From Dryocola sp051297175 (GTDB taxonomy: Bacteria > Pseudomonadota > Gammaproteobacteria > Enterobacterales > Enterobacteriaceae): a DNA stretch of 64,000 nucleotides. The notes beneath the pieces were generated by a model. The model worked only from the letters and a program-made list of their open reading frames with translations, ran no database searches and was not told the origin of the DNA. The position numbers and the translations under genes were made by a program. The stretch spans positions 3,596,001-3,660,000 of the forward strand of contig NZ_JBINNY010000001.1 in NCBI RefSeq assembly GCF_051297175.1, written 5' to 3'. Positions 15,200 through 25,881 of this stretch are shown here, piece by piece. Every line of letters begins with the position of its first letter. Within the stretch, counting starts at the first letter, position 1.

Positions 15200-18100
15200 T
15201 TCTTAGCCTCCGAATGGTCTTTAACCCATTTACCTGCCTGATCATTCGAAAATTCAGTTGCCCCGGAACCAAATATATTTCCAGCAATTCCCGGCAACGG
15301 ATCTGTCGGTATAGGCTTCGATATCCCCATACCAACATCAACCCAAATCCAGTCTTTCCAAGGTTTCATTGGGTTTAATACTTTATCCAAAGGCAGCTCA
15401 ACCAGTTTACCAACACCATACCCTAGTCCCGACGCCGCTCCGCTGATTACACCGCCTTTCAGTGGATCATCACCTTTCAGATAGCTTGATGTCGCTCCAC
15501 TGGCCGCATTCACGCCCATTGTCCCCCCCAGTCCTGTACCTGCGGTTAATGCCCCTGTCCAGTAACCCAGAATCACATCATTCGGGTTCACTTCGCCGTT
15601 AATCAGCCAGCCAATACCCGCATTCGCTCCCGCCCCAATAAGGCTTGTCGTCCCTGCCGCTGCCGGTAATAACGGCCAGACCATCGCACTTCCCATTGCA
15701 GCTACTGCCGTTTCACATGACACAGGTGTCCCACCGCTACAGGCTTCCCTGATGGCTTCCTGCGTACCGGATTCATAATTCGCTGTGGTACCCGGTTTTT
15801 GTTTATTTGCCGCTGCAAGAACACTCCCCAGCGCATTATTCTCAACCGCATTCTTACCCGCCTGCGCTGCCGTCACGGCGCCTGCAGTATCCCCCGTCGC
15901 CATGCCGCCCGCAAGTCCGGCTGCCAGCTCGCTCAGCGCGCTTACCTGCTGTTTCTCACTCTCGCTCAGCTGCTCCACCTTCCTGCCCGGGAACAGCTGG
16001 CCGGCAATGTAGCGGGCCGCCAGCTCGCCCCCACCGGCACCAAGCCCCCCGGCTACCGCCGACTGGTTGTTCAGCTGCGCGGTCACCGCCCCCAGCACAG
16101 CGTGCGCCATCGCGTTTGCAGCGACGTTCACCTCTCCGTCGGTGGTGGTCAGGTTCCTGATTTCCGTCGCCAGATACGGTGACGCCCCGCTCGCCAGCGC
16201 GCCGGCCAGGTTATTCCCCGCCAGCGCCGTCAGCGCCCCCGTCACCGCCTGCGCCGCCTTCTGCAGGTCGCTGCCGGTGCCGTACTGCTGCATCGCATTG
16301 TTGTAGGCCCGCTGCATCACCGCAGCCTCGCTCACCGGTTCCCCCTCTTTCGCCAGCTGCTCCCGGGCCTGCGACAGCGCACCCGGGTCCGTCTGCGCCC
16401 GCAGCCCCGCGATTTCTCCCTGCGTGCGGATGACGTCCATCGCCTGACCGGCGATTTCACCGATAAGCTGCGCCTGCCTGAGCCGGCTCTGCTCCTTCTC
16501 CTTGTTAAAGATTGGGCTGATGCTGCCGTCGTTGGCGTGGTCCGTGTCCCGGTTGAGCGTCGTCACATCCTGCTGCTGCCTGTCCGTATCCCGGATAACC
16601 AGCGCGCCCTCGCTGACGCCCGCAAGCGTCGTTCCCTCCGCGTGACCGCTGTTATTCGCCCCCGACAGCATGCCGCCCGCCATGTTGGTCATCAGGTCCT
16701 TGCCCGCCGGCCCGCCGGTGCTCAGGGAGCCGCCGCTGTGCCGGGCGCTGTAGTCGGCCTCGTTGTGAATGTCGCTCCAGCCCAGCGTGCCGGTGTCGAG
16801 GCGGTTCAGATCCCCGTCCGCGGTGCTCGCTATCACCGCGCCGTCGAGCTGCGTGTGCTCTCCGACCTTAACGTCATACCCGCCCTTGCCCGCAAACAGC
16901 CCGGTCTGCTCTTTGACGCTGTCAAAGTCGCTCCTGAGCTTGTCCCTGCTCACGCTCACGCTGGCCGAGCCGGTCATCGAGCCAAAGGTGAAGCTGCCCC
17001 CCGCGCTGGCGTTCTGCTGTTTCGCGTCATAGCGGTCGCTGTCCCGCTCGCTTTCAAGCGTCAGGTTGCGCCCCGCATCAACGGTCACTTTTTCTCCGCT
17101 GGCCTGCGCCCCCTTCAGGGTGGTGTCGCGGCCGCTTGTCATGCTGAGCTGGCTGCCCGCATCGAGCGTGGTCTCGGTGTGGGTCAGGCCATTGCCATTC
17201 TCGTGGCCCTTACCGCCGTTCACCCCGGCAGAGAGGGTGAAGCCATAGCCGCCCGACCCCGCACCGATGCCCACGCCGATGTTGCCGCCCTGGCTCTCGT
17301 TTTTACCGACCGTACTTTCGGTATTCTGCGCGGACCGCAGGGTAATATCCCGCGCCGCATCAAGCATCAGGTCCTTGCCCGCTTTAAGCTGGCTGCCTGA
17401 TATCGTGATGTCGCCGCTTTGCGTGGCGTTATTCTTGCCGGTCGCCGTTATCGACAGGTTTTGTCCGGCCGTCAGCGTGCTGCCCTGCGACCGGCGGCTG
17501 TCGGTGCGCGTTTCACTCTTCGACGACTGGCTGCCATAGGACGCGGTGATGCCGATGGTGTTGGTGGCACCTTTTGCAGCCTTAGGATCGTCTGCGCCAC
17601 GGTTCGTGGCGGCGTTTGACGCATTCGCCGCCTCGGTCAGGGCGTTGTCGTGCGCATAGGCCTGCGCGGCCTGAACGCCGGACAGCGCAGCCTTGGTGTT
17701 CTGCAGCGCGCTGACGCGACCGTCACTTTCTTTTCTGGCCTGCTGCGCCGTGCTTACCGCGGTGTTAAGCGCGCTGCCCACCGTTCCCGAAAGCGCCACG
17801 CTCAGCCCGCTCTGCTTCTGCTCGAACTTTTCAGTACGGGTGCGCTGGTCATATCCTGGGTCAACGATCACGCTGTCACCCGTAAGATTCAGATCTTTGG
17901 CAGCGACCAGGTCAGCGCCGCCGACGTGCAGCTGGTTGCCCGCCGTGATGGTGACGTTGCCCTGGCTGCTACCAATGGTGCTGACGCTCTGGCTCTGGGT
18001 GGTGCCTTTCTCGTCGATTTCATGCTTACTCGACTGCTTGCCTACCGTGAAGCCAATGCCGCCGCTGCTCATCAGGCCGCTTTTTTTCTTTTCTTCCAGC

Positions 18101-21100
18101 AGGTAGTGCGACTCGGTTTCGGTGGCCGCAACGATATCGACATTGTGGCCTGCCTGCAGGGTAACGTCGTGGTCGGCGGCAATCGACGACCCTTTCACCG
18201 TCAGGTCGTTGCCCGCGCTCACGCTGACGCTCTCCCCGCTGAGCAGGGTGCCTTTCTCACGCGTTATGCGATCCTCGCTAACCGTATGGCTGCTGCTGTT
18301 GCTCAGGACGCCTTTTTTCTGCGTGCGCTCTTCGCTGTATTGGGATTCGCTTTCGCTTGCGGTGTTGAGCATGACATCTTTTTTGGCCTGCAGCGCGATG
18401 GCACCCTGCTCGCTGTGAAGCGTGCTGCCGGTGACCGTCACATCACCCTCGCGTCCAATCACCGTCACGCCCTGTTTGCCGCTGAAAGTGCTGCCCGTGC
18501 TGGTAATAAGTTCCGTTTCAACTTCGCGTTGACGACGGGTTTTCCCCTCACGTTTGTTTTCACTGTCGAGGTCATACGTGCGGCTGCGCGCGTCTGTAAT
18601 GGTGACGTCCTGCGCGCTCACGCCAATGCGGCCGTCTTTACTGTCAACCTGTGCCCCCTCGGCCAGCAGGTCGTTTCCTGCGAGCAGGGTCACGCCCCGG
18701 TTACCGCTCAGGGTGCTGAGTACCAGGCGCTCCTCCTCACGGTCGCCGCTTACCGATGAGGTGCGGCTTCCAGCCTGAAGATGGGAGGTGTTAGTGGTGG
18801 TATCAGCCTTGATGCTGATATCCCCTCCGGCCTGCACGCCCAGCTGGCCTCCGGCCTGGACCTGGCTGCCCGTGAGCGCCACGTCATGCCCAGCCGAAAG
18901 GATGAGATTGCCACCGGCGCTCAGCGTACTTCCCTGCGCCTGCTGCCATTCGCCGCTGACCTGCGCCATACGCTTGCCTGCATCCTCCATCCCCGCGCTG
19001 GTGCGGTTGCCCATCGAGCCGGAGATAACCTCAATGTCAGCGCGGTGGCTGCTTTTGGCCGTGGTAATGGTCAGGTCGTTGCGCGCGCTTAGGCTGAGGG
19101 CGTTAGTCGCGTCCAGCTTCGCGCCCGCAAGCGTAATGTCGGTGCCACGCAGGCTAATGTCGCCAGCGCTCAGGGTCGCCTGGCGCAGCGCGTCCTGCAG
19201 ATTGGTGCTTATCGACAGCGTGTCGGCCTGCACGTCAATGCTGCCAGCCTTGACGTCACCGCCCTGATGCAGGAACTGCCCGGCGTCGACGGAAAGAGCC
19301 TTGTCGGCAAAGAGATTACCGGCGTTGATAATGCTCCCCGCCGAGAGTTGTAGATTGCCGCCGCCGATCACCGCGCCGTCCCCGGTCAGGCGCAGCGTGT
19401 TCTGCGCAAGGTACACCTTTGGCACCCAAACCGTTTGCGGGCCGTCGGCCGTTTGCACCTTTTCGCTGACCAACCAGACGATGTCCTGCTGCAGCGCGGC
19501 AATCTGTTCCGGCGTCAGCGCCACGCCCGGCAGCAGATGGAAGTCCTGCGCCACGCTTGCACCATTGCTCATCAGCTGCTGGTACTGCGCCATCGCGTCT
19601 TCGCCCTTGACGGACGGTTTACCGGTAAGTTGCAGCACCTGCTCACGCACCAGGCGCTGCTCGTAAAAACCGTCCCCCAAACGTTTGTGCACCTGCGCCG
19701 GATCGTAACCCACCTGGTCGAGCAGATAATCGCTGCTGATGAACTTATCACGGCGGGTAAAGCGTTCATCGGTGACCACCAGGAACGGACTGCTGGCCGA
19801 CGTATGCTGCGCAAACAGGCCATTGTCGGGAACGCTTGTCGCCACGCTGATCAGGTGTTGCATCTGGGTCAGCGCCAGTTCAGAAGGCAGCAGCGGACGA
19901 CCCAACGGCGATGCCGGGATAGAGCCGGACGGCGTAAGCTGGCCCCCTGCCGCAAGCGCTGCGTTGCCGCTATGGTAGTCAACGCCATCCACCGTAAAGG
20001 CCAGCGGGTTGCGCGCAAGTTCTGCGCGCTCGGCATCCACGGCGTTCAATGCGGCCTCAAGCTGGCTGATTTGTGCCTGGTTCACCGTCGTGTTGGTGAT
20101 GCTGGCACCGTTGATACTGACATTGCCGTTGCCGGTAATAATGCCGTCAACGGTGGCAAGAGCCGTGGTTTCGTCATAGTTGAACGTCGGATACCAGTGA
20201 CGGGTGCTCTTGTCGTAGTGGTCAACGATAAACTCCTGACGACGCTCGTTGACCGAATAACCCCGATTGTCGACGCTGCCACCGCCGTCCTGGGTCAGAT
20301 TACCGTTCGCCGTAATGACGCTGGCGTCATTGAGCAATTGCCCGGTGATGCGCAGCAGCATATTGCCGCCCGCCAGGATGCGCGCGCCGATACCTTCACT
20401 GACCAGCGCATCACGCGTGACGGTGCCGGTCGCGGTGCGTTCGCGCAGAGTGCTGTAGTCGGTAATGTACGGCGCGCTGTCGATATCAATGTGCCGCTCC
20501 GGATCCCACTGATCAAGACGTCCCCGGTCATGTTCGCGCCAGAACGTATTCTGATAAGGCGTGGGCACGTCGTTTTGACGGAACCCGCGGGTTTCATAGA
20601 ACGTCATCGCGTAGGTGCCGTCGGCGTTGGGGGTAAGCGCCAGGTAGTTCACCCACAGTTCGGTCAGCTGGCCTTTGTTGTCTTTCACACGCACCTGCGC
20701 GCGTTTGCCGGAGGCATCGATAGCCAGCAGCGTGCCGTAGCGGTTATTTTGCACCGCCGCGTCATCCTGGAAGGTGAGCTGCTGGGTGGTCGGCGCCATG
20801 GCGCTCTTATCCGTAATCACCCCCGAGCCGAAAGAACGCCAGTAAAGGTTATAGCGATGCCAGGTGTAGTCGCTCGTTTGCGCATCGCGCTGGATCTCAA
20901 GCCCTTCGCGCAGGTTGTCCAGACGGCGTGCCTCGATGGAAATATCGCCGTCGGCTTCTATGTAGCTCGCCCGGTTCTGAATCAGATCGTTGCTAAGCAG
21001 GGACAGGCCGCCGCCGCTGTACAGCAGGGAGCCGTCGGTGTTTCCCAGGCGCTCAACGGTATGCAGCCTAAGGTTCTGGGTCGCTGCTATCACCGCCCGC

Positions 21101-24100
21101 GCCCCATGGTTGTCAATCGTGCGCCCGCGCACGTCGATCTCGTCCCCCATCAGCGTCGCGGCGTTGTCGAGCGTGTCGACGCTGAGCGTCATCGTGTCCG
21201 CCTCGATACGCCCGGTGTTCACCAGGGCACCGCCGGTCGTTAGCTCTAGCGCTTTGCTCACCAGCGTCGCCGGGTTGGTGATACCCGCGGCGTTGAGAAC
21301 CAGGTTGCCCGGCAACAGCCAGTCCGCGAGATTATTAAAGACGCCGCTGAGGGAGAAGGTGACCGTGCCGTTGCTGCTGACGGTTTCGCCCGTGCTATGG
21401 GTGTAATCCTGCTGCGCGGTCAGGGTTAGCGCCTTCAGGCCAAGCAGGGTACCGTTTTGATTTTCCAGAGTGCGGGTATGCAGTGTCAGAGCGCCAGCGC
21501 TTTCCAGCCGCCCGCCCTGGTTGAGCAGGGCAAGCGGTGAATGGGTCGGCAACAGTCCGGCATTGATGCTGAGATCGCCATTAGCCAAAATGCGCCCCTG
21601 GCGGTTGTCCAGCTGCGACACCGCCGAAAGGTCGAGGGTCCCGGCGCTTTGCAGTCGGCCCGCTGCGTTGTCGATTTCGCGCGCGGTGATGCGGGTGTGC
21701 GCAGTGCCCAATATCAGCCCGCCGTCGCGGTTGTTGAGGTGGTCCGTTTGTACGTCAAGCGACGCCTGGCTGCTGAGCGTCCCCTGATTACTGTTGTCGA
21801 GCGAGCCCGCGTTTAGCGCCAGCCCCTGCGTTGCGACCAGCTGGCCGCCCTGGTTATTCACCCGGGTGGCTTCAAGCGACAGCGACGCGCCGCTGTGTGC
21901 TTTGCCCTGCTGGTTATTAATCGTGTCGATGCGATAGATGCCCGTGCCCTGACTAATGAGCGTACCGCCAGCGTTGTCCAACCGTGCCGTCGTTAGGCCA
22001 ATGCCGCCGCGGCTGCTGAACACGCCCCGTTGGTTATTGATGTTTCCCGCCGTCAGCTGCAAATCGCCGTTGCTACGTACCGCGCCGCCGGTATTGTCAA
22101 GCATGCCGAGAATGCGCAGCGTAAGCGCCTGCTGGCCGTCTATCGTCCCGCCAGCGTTGTTAAGCGCCTGTGCGTTAAGCGACAGGTCCTGGCCGCTTTG
22201 CAGCCTGCCGCTACGGTTATCCAGCCCGCCGTTCAGATCGAGGCGCAGCAGCTTTTGACTATACAACTGTCCGCTCTGGGTATTGTTGAGGCTTTGGGCC
22301 GCAACGTTCAGCGCATCACCCGCCAGCCACTGGCCACCGGCGTTGTTTATCGCGCCGGTAAAGGCTTGTGGAGTCGAGCCATGGACAGCAAGCTGCCCCT
22401 GCGCTGAAACCTTGCCGTCGCGGTTATCAATATCCCGCGCAACGCGCAGCGCCAGATTTGCCGCCGACTGCAGGATGCCTTTAGCATTGCCCAGCCAGTT
22501 CGTCGTAAGCTGCGCATCCTGCTGGCTTTGCACGCTGCCCTGCGCGTTGTCAAAACCGTCGGCGACGGCGTGCCAGCCGCCCTGGCTGCCCATCCAGCCA
22601 CCGGCATTGATAATGTCCTGCGCCTCAAGGTTCTGAGACAGCTGGCTGAAAATGCGACCCTGGCCGTTATCCAGCTTCGCGGTGAACTGCATGTCCAGGC
22701 TATCCAACGCGTTGATCGTTCCCTGGGCATTCAGCAGGTTTGCGGCGCGCACCCACGAGCTTCCGATGCCGGTAAAGGTGCCGCCCCGGTTGTCCCATTC
22801 CCCCGCGAGGCGCAGGGACAGCGCGTTTTGGCTGAAAATCAGCCCTGACCGTCGGTTGGTCAGTCGGCCGCCCTGGAGAGACAGATCGCCACCGCTTTGC
22901 AGCAGCCCGCCGTCGTTATCAAACAGGCTGGCCGCGCCTGCGTTGACGACGAGGGCCTGCTGCGCGGTCAGTTTACCGTTGCCGTTAAGGATATCTCCCG
23001 CACCGTTGTAGGTCAGGTCTCCACCGGACTGTAGCCTGCCGCCCGTATTATCGAGCGTGCGCGCTGCGGCGGTCACCTGCCGACCGCCCTGAGCGGTACC
23101 GTCACGGTTATCCCAGTCGCCTCCGGCGCTCACGGAAAGGACATTACCGGCCTCAAGCCAGCCGCCGACATTATTCAGCCCCTGCTGCGACGTCAGGCTG
23201 ACCTCGTTTTGGGCGACGACATTGCCCTGGGCGTTATCTACTTTTCCGGTCTTGAGCCTCAGCGACTCGCCGCTGATTTCACCGTTACCGTTCGTCAGTA
23301 GCCCCGACGCTGTAAGGTTTAGCTGCTCGCCGCCCAGCAGTTTGCCCGAGTCGTTGCGCATATCCCGCGCCGTTACGCTAGCCTGCCCGCCTGCCGTAAG
23401 GGTGCCGCCGCGGTTGTTGAGATCGCCGGCGGTGAGTACCGCCAATGTGTTACCTGCGCCAATTAGCCCTTGGGCATTATCCAGCCCCTTACGGGCATGC
23501 AGATCCAGCGTCTGCTGGCCAATCACCTTACCCAGCGTGTTATCGAGGTCGTCGGCGCTTACGGTCAGCGTCGTGCCGCTTATTTCACCGGCACGGTTGG
23601 AGGCGTGTCCTGCGGCATTCAGCGTTAGCTGCTGGCCTGACAGCAGCTTGCCGTCGTCGTTGTTGACGGCATTCGCCGCCACCGTCAGTGACGTTTCGCC
23701 CTGCGCCGTGCCGCCCCGGTTGTCCCAGTCGCCGGTGCGAATATCAAGGCTCTTGCCCGCCCCGACGAGGCCGCGCTGGTTGTCCAGCCGGTCCGCCGTC
23801 AGTCCGAGGTCGCCCTGGCTTATGACCTGCCCCTCGGTATTATTCAAATGTCCGGCCGTCAGGGTGAGCTGGCCTCCGCTCAGGGTGCCGGACTGGTTGT
23901 TCACGCTGCCGCCCGCGCGGAGAGTAAGATCGCGACCGGCCAGCAGGTTACCCCCCGCGTTGTTGACCGCGCCGGAGGTCTGCACCGCCAGCGCCGCCTG
24001 GGTTTTTACCGTACCGTCCTGATTATCCAGGCTGCCAGCGTCAAGCCGAAGGTCGCCGTTGCTGCCCAGTTCCCCGCCCGCATTGTCAAGCAGGCCGTCG

Positions 24101-25815
24101 ATCCGCCATTGCTGCGCCGCGTTATCGAGCGCCAGCAGGTGCCCGTGCCGGTTGGTCAACGCCGCCGCGCTGAAACTGAGCTGACGGCTTTCGATGGTGC
24201 CGTCGCTGTTGTCAAGCCGCCCCGTCAGCGTGAAGCGGCTTTCGCCACCTCCCGTCTGCGACCAGGCGGCCTGTTGATTGAATAGATTATTCGCATCGAC
24301 GGCCCAGCGGCCCGCTTTAACCTGCGCCTGCCGCGCATCGATATCACCGGCGGTGTTAATGGTGAACCGTTCGCTATCAACGGCGGAGCGTCGCAGCGCC
24401 ACGCCGCCTTCCCGGGCGGCGAGCGAGGCCTGTTTGGCGGCCACCCTGGCGTCACTGAGATCAACCCGGCGTCCGCTCGCGCTGACGTCTTTTTTACTCA
24501 GCAGGCTGCCGCTCGCCCGAATATCACCCTGGCTTTCCAGGCGCAGGCTGGCGTCGCGTACAATCTGACTGTTGACGTCGCTGCCCGCCAGCAGGTGCCC
24601 GCTGCTCTCTATGCCACGGGCGGCGTTGAGGTGCACATCACCCGCAGCGGCCAGCGTGCCGGTCTGCGTCAGCGTGCCCTCGCGGCTCTGCACGGAAAGT
24701 TGCCCGCCGCCGTGTAATTTACCCTGATAGTCGATCGCGTCTTTGGCCGCCAGGCTGATATCGCCGCCAGCCTGCGTGGCGGCATTTTGCGCATCCGATT
24801 GCCAGCTGAGCTTGCCTTCACTGCTCACGGTTAGCGTCTTACCCGCGTGAACCTGCGCGTTCTGATTGCGCACGCCCACGCCAGCTTCGGTACCTATCAT
24901 GCTGATACTGCCGCTGTACATGCCGCCCATTTGGCCCATGTCTATTGCAAGCAGGGGTTTAGCGCCGCCGTCGTCCGACAGCGGTTTCGACGTTTTTCCG
25001 TCCGCGCTTACACGGTTACGACCGGCTACGACCGACACCCCCTCTTTCGCCCAGACGCCAGCATTGACCTCCACCGCACGGGCAAGGATGTCGACGTATT
25101 CTGTATCATGACGAGCGTCAGCGTTGAGTCCGCCGCCGTCGATGCGCACCACGCCGCGCTCAACCTGGTATCCCGCCACGCTGCCGTCCGCGTTCATTAG
25201 CGGCTTGCCGGTGGTCAGCGCCATACGCCCTGCGTTGATAGTGCCGCAGCCGTTGCACACAATACCGGCAGGGTTAGCCACTATCACCTGCGCCTTGCCA
25301 CCGGCCACCTCAAGGAAGCCCCGCAGCTGGCTGGGATTGTTGCTGTTCACTTCATTGAGGATCACCCGCGCAGGCGCAGCGTTGGGATTAAGATTGGGGT
25401 TACCCTGGATCATCCCTGCCATCTGGGTGGACGTCATCACAGCCGAGTTGTTAAGGATGGCGCCCTTTCGATCGACGTCGAACTGCTGATACTGGTTATG
25501 CGATACCCCGGCCTGATTGGGGGCGGCGATATTGACCTGTGGCAAACCGTTCTGGGTGGCGATTACTTCCGGCCGCTGTCCGGGCGCGGCTCTGCCGTCC
25601 GCCACAATGCCGTCGGCCATGGCTGGCCCGGCAAACAAGGCAAGCCCCAGCAGCCACGCCGAGCGCCGCACGGTCACCCATAAACGGCTTACGTCGGTAA
25701 TTCCTGCGCCCTGGCGCTGCCCGGGCTCAGTGCTGCAGCTGCGGGCCAGCTCGGATACGACGCGCAGCTCTCCGTGGGTGCGGCTAAAGATTAGGCGATA
25801 ACAATGTTTGTTCAT
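15196..25815 (-). CDS. cdiA: CdiA-type contact-dependent inhibition effector / filamentous haemagglutinin
   Basis: A 3539-residue TpsA exoprotein. Residues 1-68 form an extended signal peptide ending GLALFAGPAMA. The TPS secretion domain follows (about 80-320; NNPSQLRGFLEVAGGKAQVI, NPAGIVCNGCG). A long FHA-1 repeat rod of LDN-G-L-SxGxL units runs to about 1630. A non-repetitive region with YNLYWRSFGSG lies near 1640-1990 and is the likely receptor-binding part. FHA-2 repeats (TLSAGGNLILSAGHDVALTG) cover about 2150-2950. The pre-toxin domain ends in VENN at 3324-3327 (bases 15835-15846). The last 212 residues are the variable toxin: Gly/Ala-rich hydrophobic stretches (GVISGAASGLGYGVGKLV) with no nuclease motif, so I infer a membrane-active toxin. 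The frame is intact. Confidence 0.95.
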   Translation of the reverse strand: MNKHCYRLIFSRTHGELRVVSELARSCSTEPGQRQGAGITDVSRLWVTVRRSAWLLGLALFAGPAMADGIVADGRAAPGQRPEVIATQNGLPQVNIAAPNQAGVSHNQYQQFDVDRKGAILNNSAVMTSTQMAGMIQGNPNLNPNAAPARVILNEVNSNNPSQLRGFLEVAGGKAQVIVANPAGIVCNGCGTINAGRMALTTGKPLMNADGSVAGYQVERGVVRIDGGGLNADARHDTEYVDILARAVEVNAGVWAKEGVSVVAGRNRVSADGKTSKPLSDDGGAKPLLAIDMGQMGGMYSGSISMIGTEAGVGVRNQNAQVHAGKTLTVSSEGKLSWQSDAQNAATQAGGDISLAAKDAIDYQGKLHGGGQLSVQSREGTLTQTGTLAAAGDVHLNAARGIESSGHLLAGSDVNSQIVRDASLRLESQGDIRASGSLLSKKDVSASGRRVDLSDARVAAKQASLAAREGGVALRRSAVDSERFTINTAGDIDARQAQVKAGRWAVDANNLFNQQAAWSQTGGGESRFTLTGRLDNSDGTIESRQLSFSAAALTNRHGHLLALDNAAQQWRIDGLLDNAGGELGSNGDLRLDAGSLDNQDGTVKTQAALAVQTSGAVNNAGGNLLAGRDLTLRAGGSVNNQSGTLSGGQLTLTAGHLNNTEGQVISQGDLGLTADRLDNQRGLVGAGKSLDIRTGDWDNRGGTAQGETSLTVAANAVNNDDGKLLSGQQLTLNAAGHASNRAGEISGTTLTVSADDLDNTLGKVIGQQTLDLHARKGLDNAQGLIGAGNTLAVLTAGDLNNRGGTLTAGGQASVTARDMRNDSGKLLGGEQLNLTASGLLTNGNGEISGESLRLKTGKVDNAQGNVVAQNEVSLTSQQGLNNVGGWLEAGNVLSVSAGGDWDNRDGTAQGGRQVTAAARTLDNTGGRLQSGGDLTYNGAGDILNGNGKLTAQQALVVNAGAASLFDNDGGLLQSGGDLSLQGGRLTNRRSGLIFSQNALSLRLAGEWDNRGGTFTGIGSSWVRAANLLNAQGTINALDSLDMQFTAKLDNGQGRIFSQLSQNLEAQDIINAGGWMGSQGGWHAVADGFDNAQGSVQSQQDAQLTTNWLGNAKGILQSAANLALRVARDIDNRDGKVSAQGQLAVHGSTPQAFTGAINNAGGQWLAGDALNVAAQSLNNTQSGQLYSQKLLRLDLNGGLDNRSGRLQSGQDLSLNAQALNNAGGTIDGQQALTLRILGMLDNTGGAVRSNGDLQLTAGNINNQRGVFSSRGGIGLTTARLDNAGGTLISQGTGIYRIDTINNQQGKAHSGASLSLEATRVNNQGGQLVATQGLALNAGSLDNSNQGTLSSQASLDVQTDHLNNRDGGLILGTAHTRITAREIDNAAGRLQSAGTLDLSAVSQLDNRQGRILANGDLSINAGLLPTHSPLALLNQGGRLESAGALTLHTRTLENQNGTLLGLKALTLTAQQDYTHSTGETVSSNGTVTFSLSGVFNNLADWLLPGNLVLNAAGITNPATLVSKALELTTGGALVNTGRIEADTMTLSVDTLDNAATLMGDEIDVRGRTIDNHGARAVIAATQNLRLHTVERLGNTDGSLLYSGGGLSLLSNDLIQNRASYIEADGDISIEARRLDNLREGLEIQRDAQTSDYTWHRYNLYWRSFGSGVITDKSAMAPTTQQLTFQDDAAVQNNRYGTLLAIDASGKRAQVRVKDNKGQLTELWVNYLALTPNADGTYAMTFYETRGFRQNDVPTPYQNTFWREHDRGRLDQWDPERHIDIDSAPYITDYSTLRERTATGTVTRDALVSEGIGARILAGGNMLLRITGQLLNDASVITANGNLTQDGGGSVDNRGYSVNERRQEFIVDHYDKSTRHWYPTFNYDETTALATVDGIITGNGNVSINGASITNTTVNQAQISQLEAALNAVDAERAELARNPLAFTVDGVDYHSGNAALAAGGQLTPSGSIPASPLGRPLLPSELALTQMQHLISVATSVPDNGLFAQHTSASSPFLVVTDERFTRRDKFISSDYLLDQVGYDPAQVHKRLGDGFYEQRLVREQVLQLTGKPSVKGEDAMAQYQQLMSNGASVAQDFHLLPGVALTPEQIAALQQDIVWLVSEKVQTADGPQTVWVPKVYLAQNTLRLTGDGAVIGGGNLQLSAGSIINAGNLFADKALSVDAGQFLHQGGDVKAGSIDVQADTLSISTNLQDALRQATLSAGDISLRGTDITLAGAKLDATNALSLSARNDLTITTAKSSHRADIEVISGSMGNRTSAGMEDAGKRMAQVSGEWQQAQGSTLSAGGNLILSAGHDVALTGSQVQAGGQLGVQAGGDISIKADTTTNTSHLQAGSRTSSVSGDREEERLVLSTLSGNRGVTLLAGNDLLAEGAQVDSKDGRIGVSAQDVTITDARSRTYDLDSENKREGKTRRQREVETELITSTGSTFSGKQGVTVIGREGDVTVTGSTLHSEQGAIALQAKKDVMLNTASESESQYSEERTQKKGVLSNSSSHTVSEDRITREKGTLLSGESVSVSAGNDLTVKGSSIAADHDVTLQAGHNVDIVAATETESHYLLEEKKKSGLMSSGGIGFTVGKQSSKHEIDEKGTTQSQSVSTIGSSQGNVTITAGNQLHVGGADLVAAKDLNLTGDSVIVDPGYDQRTRTEKFEQKQSGLSVALSGTVGSALNTAVSTAQQARKESDGRVSALQNTKAALSGVQAAQAYAHDNALTEAANASNAATNRGADDPKAAKGATNTIGITASYGSQSSKSETRTDSRRSQGSTLTAGQNLSITATGKNNATQSGDITISGSQLKAGKDLMLDAARDITLRSAQNTESTVGKNESQGGNIGVGIGAGSGGYGFTLSAGVNGGKGHENGNGLTHTETTLDAGSQLSMTSGRDTTLKGAQASGEKVTVDAGRNLTLESERDSDRYDAKQQNASAGGSFTFGSMTGSASVSVSRDKLRSDFDSVKEQTGLFAGKGGYDVKVGEHTQLDGAVIASTADGDLNRLDTGTLGWSDIHNEADYSARHSGGSLSTGGPAGKDLMTNMAGGMLSGANNSGHAEGTTLAGVSEGALVIRDTDRQQQDVTTLNRDTDHANDGSISPIFNKEKEQSRLRQAQLIGEIAGQAMDVIRTQGEIAGLRAQTDPGALSQAREQLAKEGEPVSEAAVMQRAYNNAMQQYGTGSDLQKAAQAVTGALTALAGNNLAGALASGASPYLATEIRNLTTTDGEVNVAANAMAHAVLGAVTAQLNNQSAVAGGLGAGGGELAARYIAGQLFPGRKVEQLSESEKQQVSALSELAAGLAGGMATGDTAGAVTAAQAGKNAVENNALGSVLAAANKQKPGTTANYESGTQEAIREACSGGTPVSCETAVAAMGSAMVWPLLPAAAGTTSLIGAGANAGIGWLINGEVNPNDVILGYWTGALTAGTGLGGTMGVNAASGATSSYLKGDDPLKGGVISGAASGLGYGVGKLVELPLDKVLNPMKPWKDWIWVDVGMGISKPIPTDPLPGIAGNIFGSGATEFSNDQAGKWVKDHSEAKK

Positions 25816-25881
25816 GGGGTCGTCCTTGAGAAAAGCCAGTCCATTCTGTCTGTATCAATAAAAGGGGATCGCACTCGGGTA

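Noticed and set aside
16537..25200. Many long plus-strand open frames antisense to cdiA (for example 19435-21243, 602 codons)
   Set aside because: They mirror the GC-rich repetitive coding of cdiA, lack ribosome sites and show no protein-like motifs, while the minus strand is a clear FHA protein.
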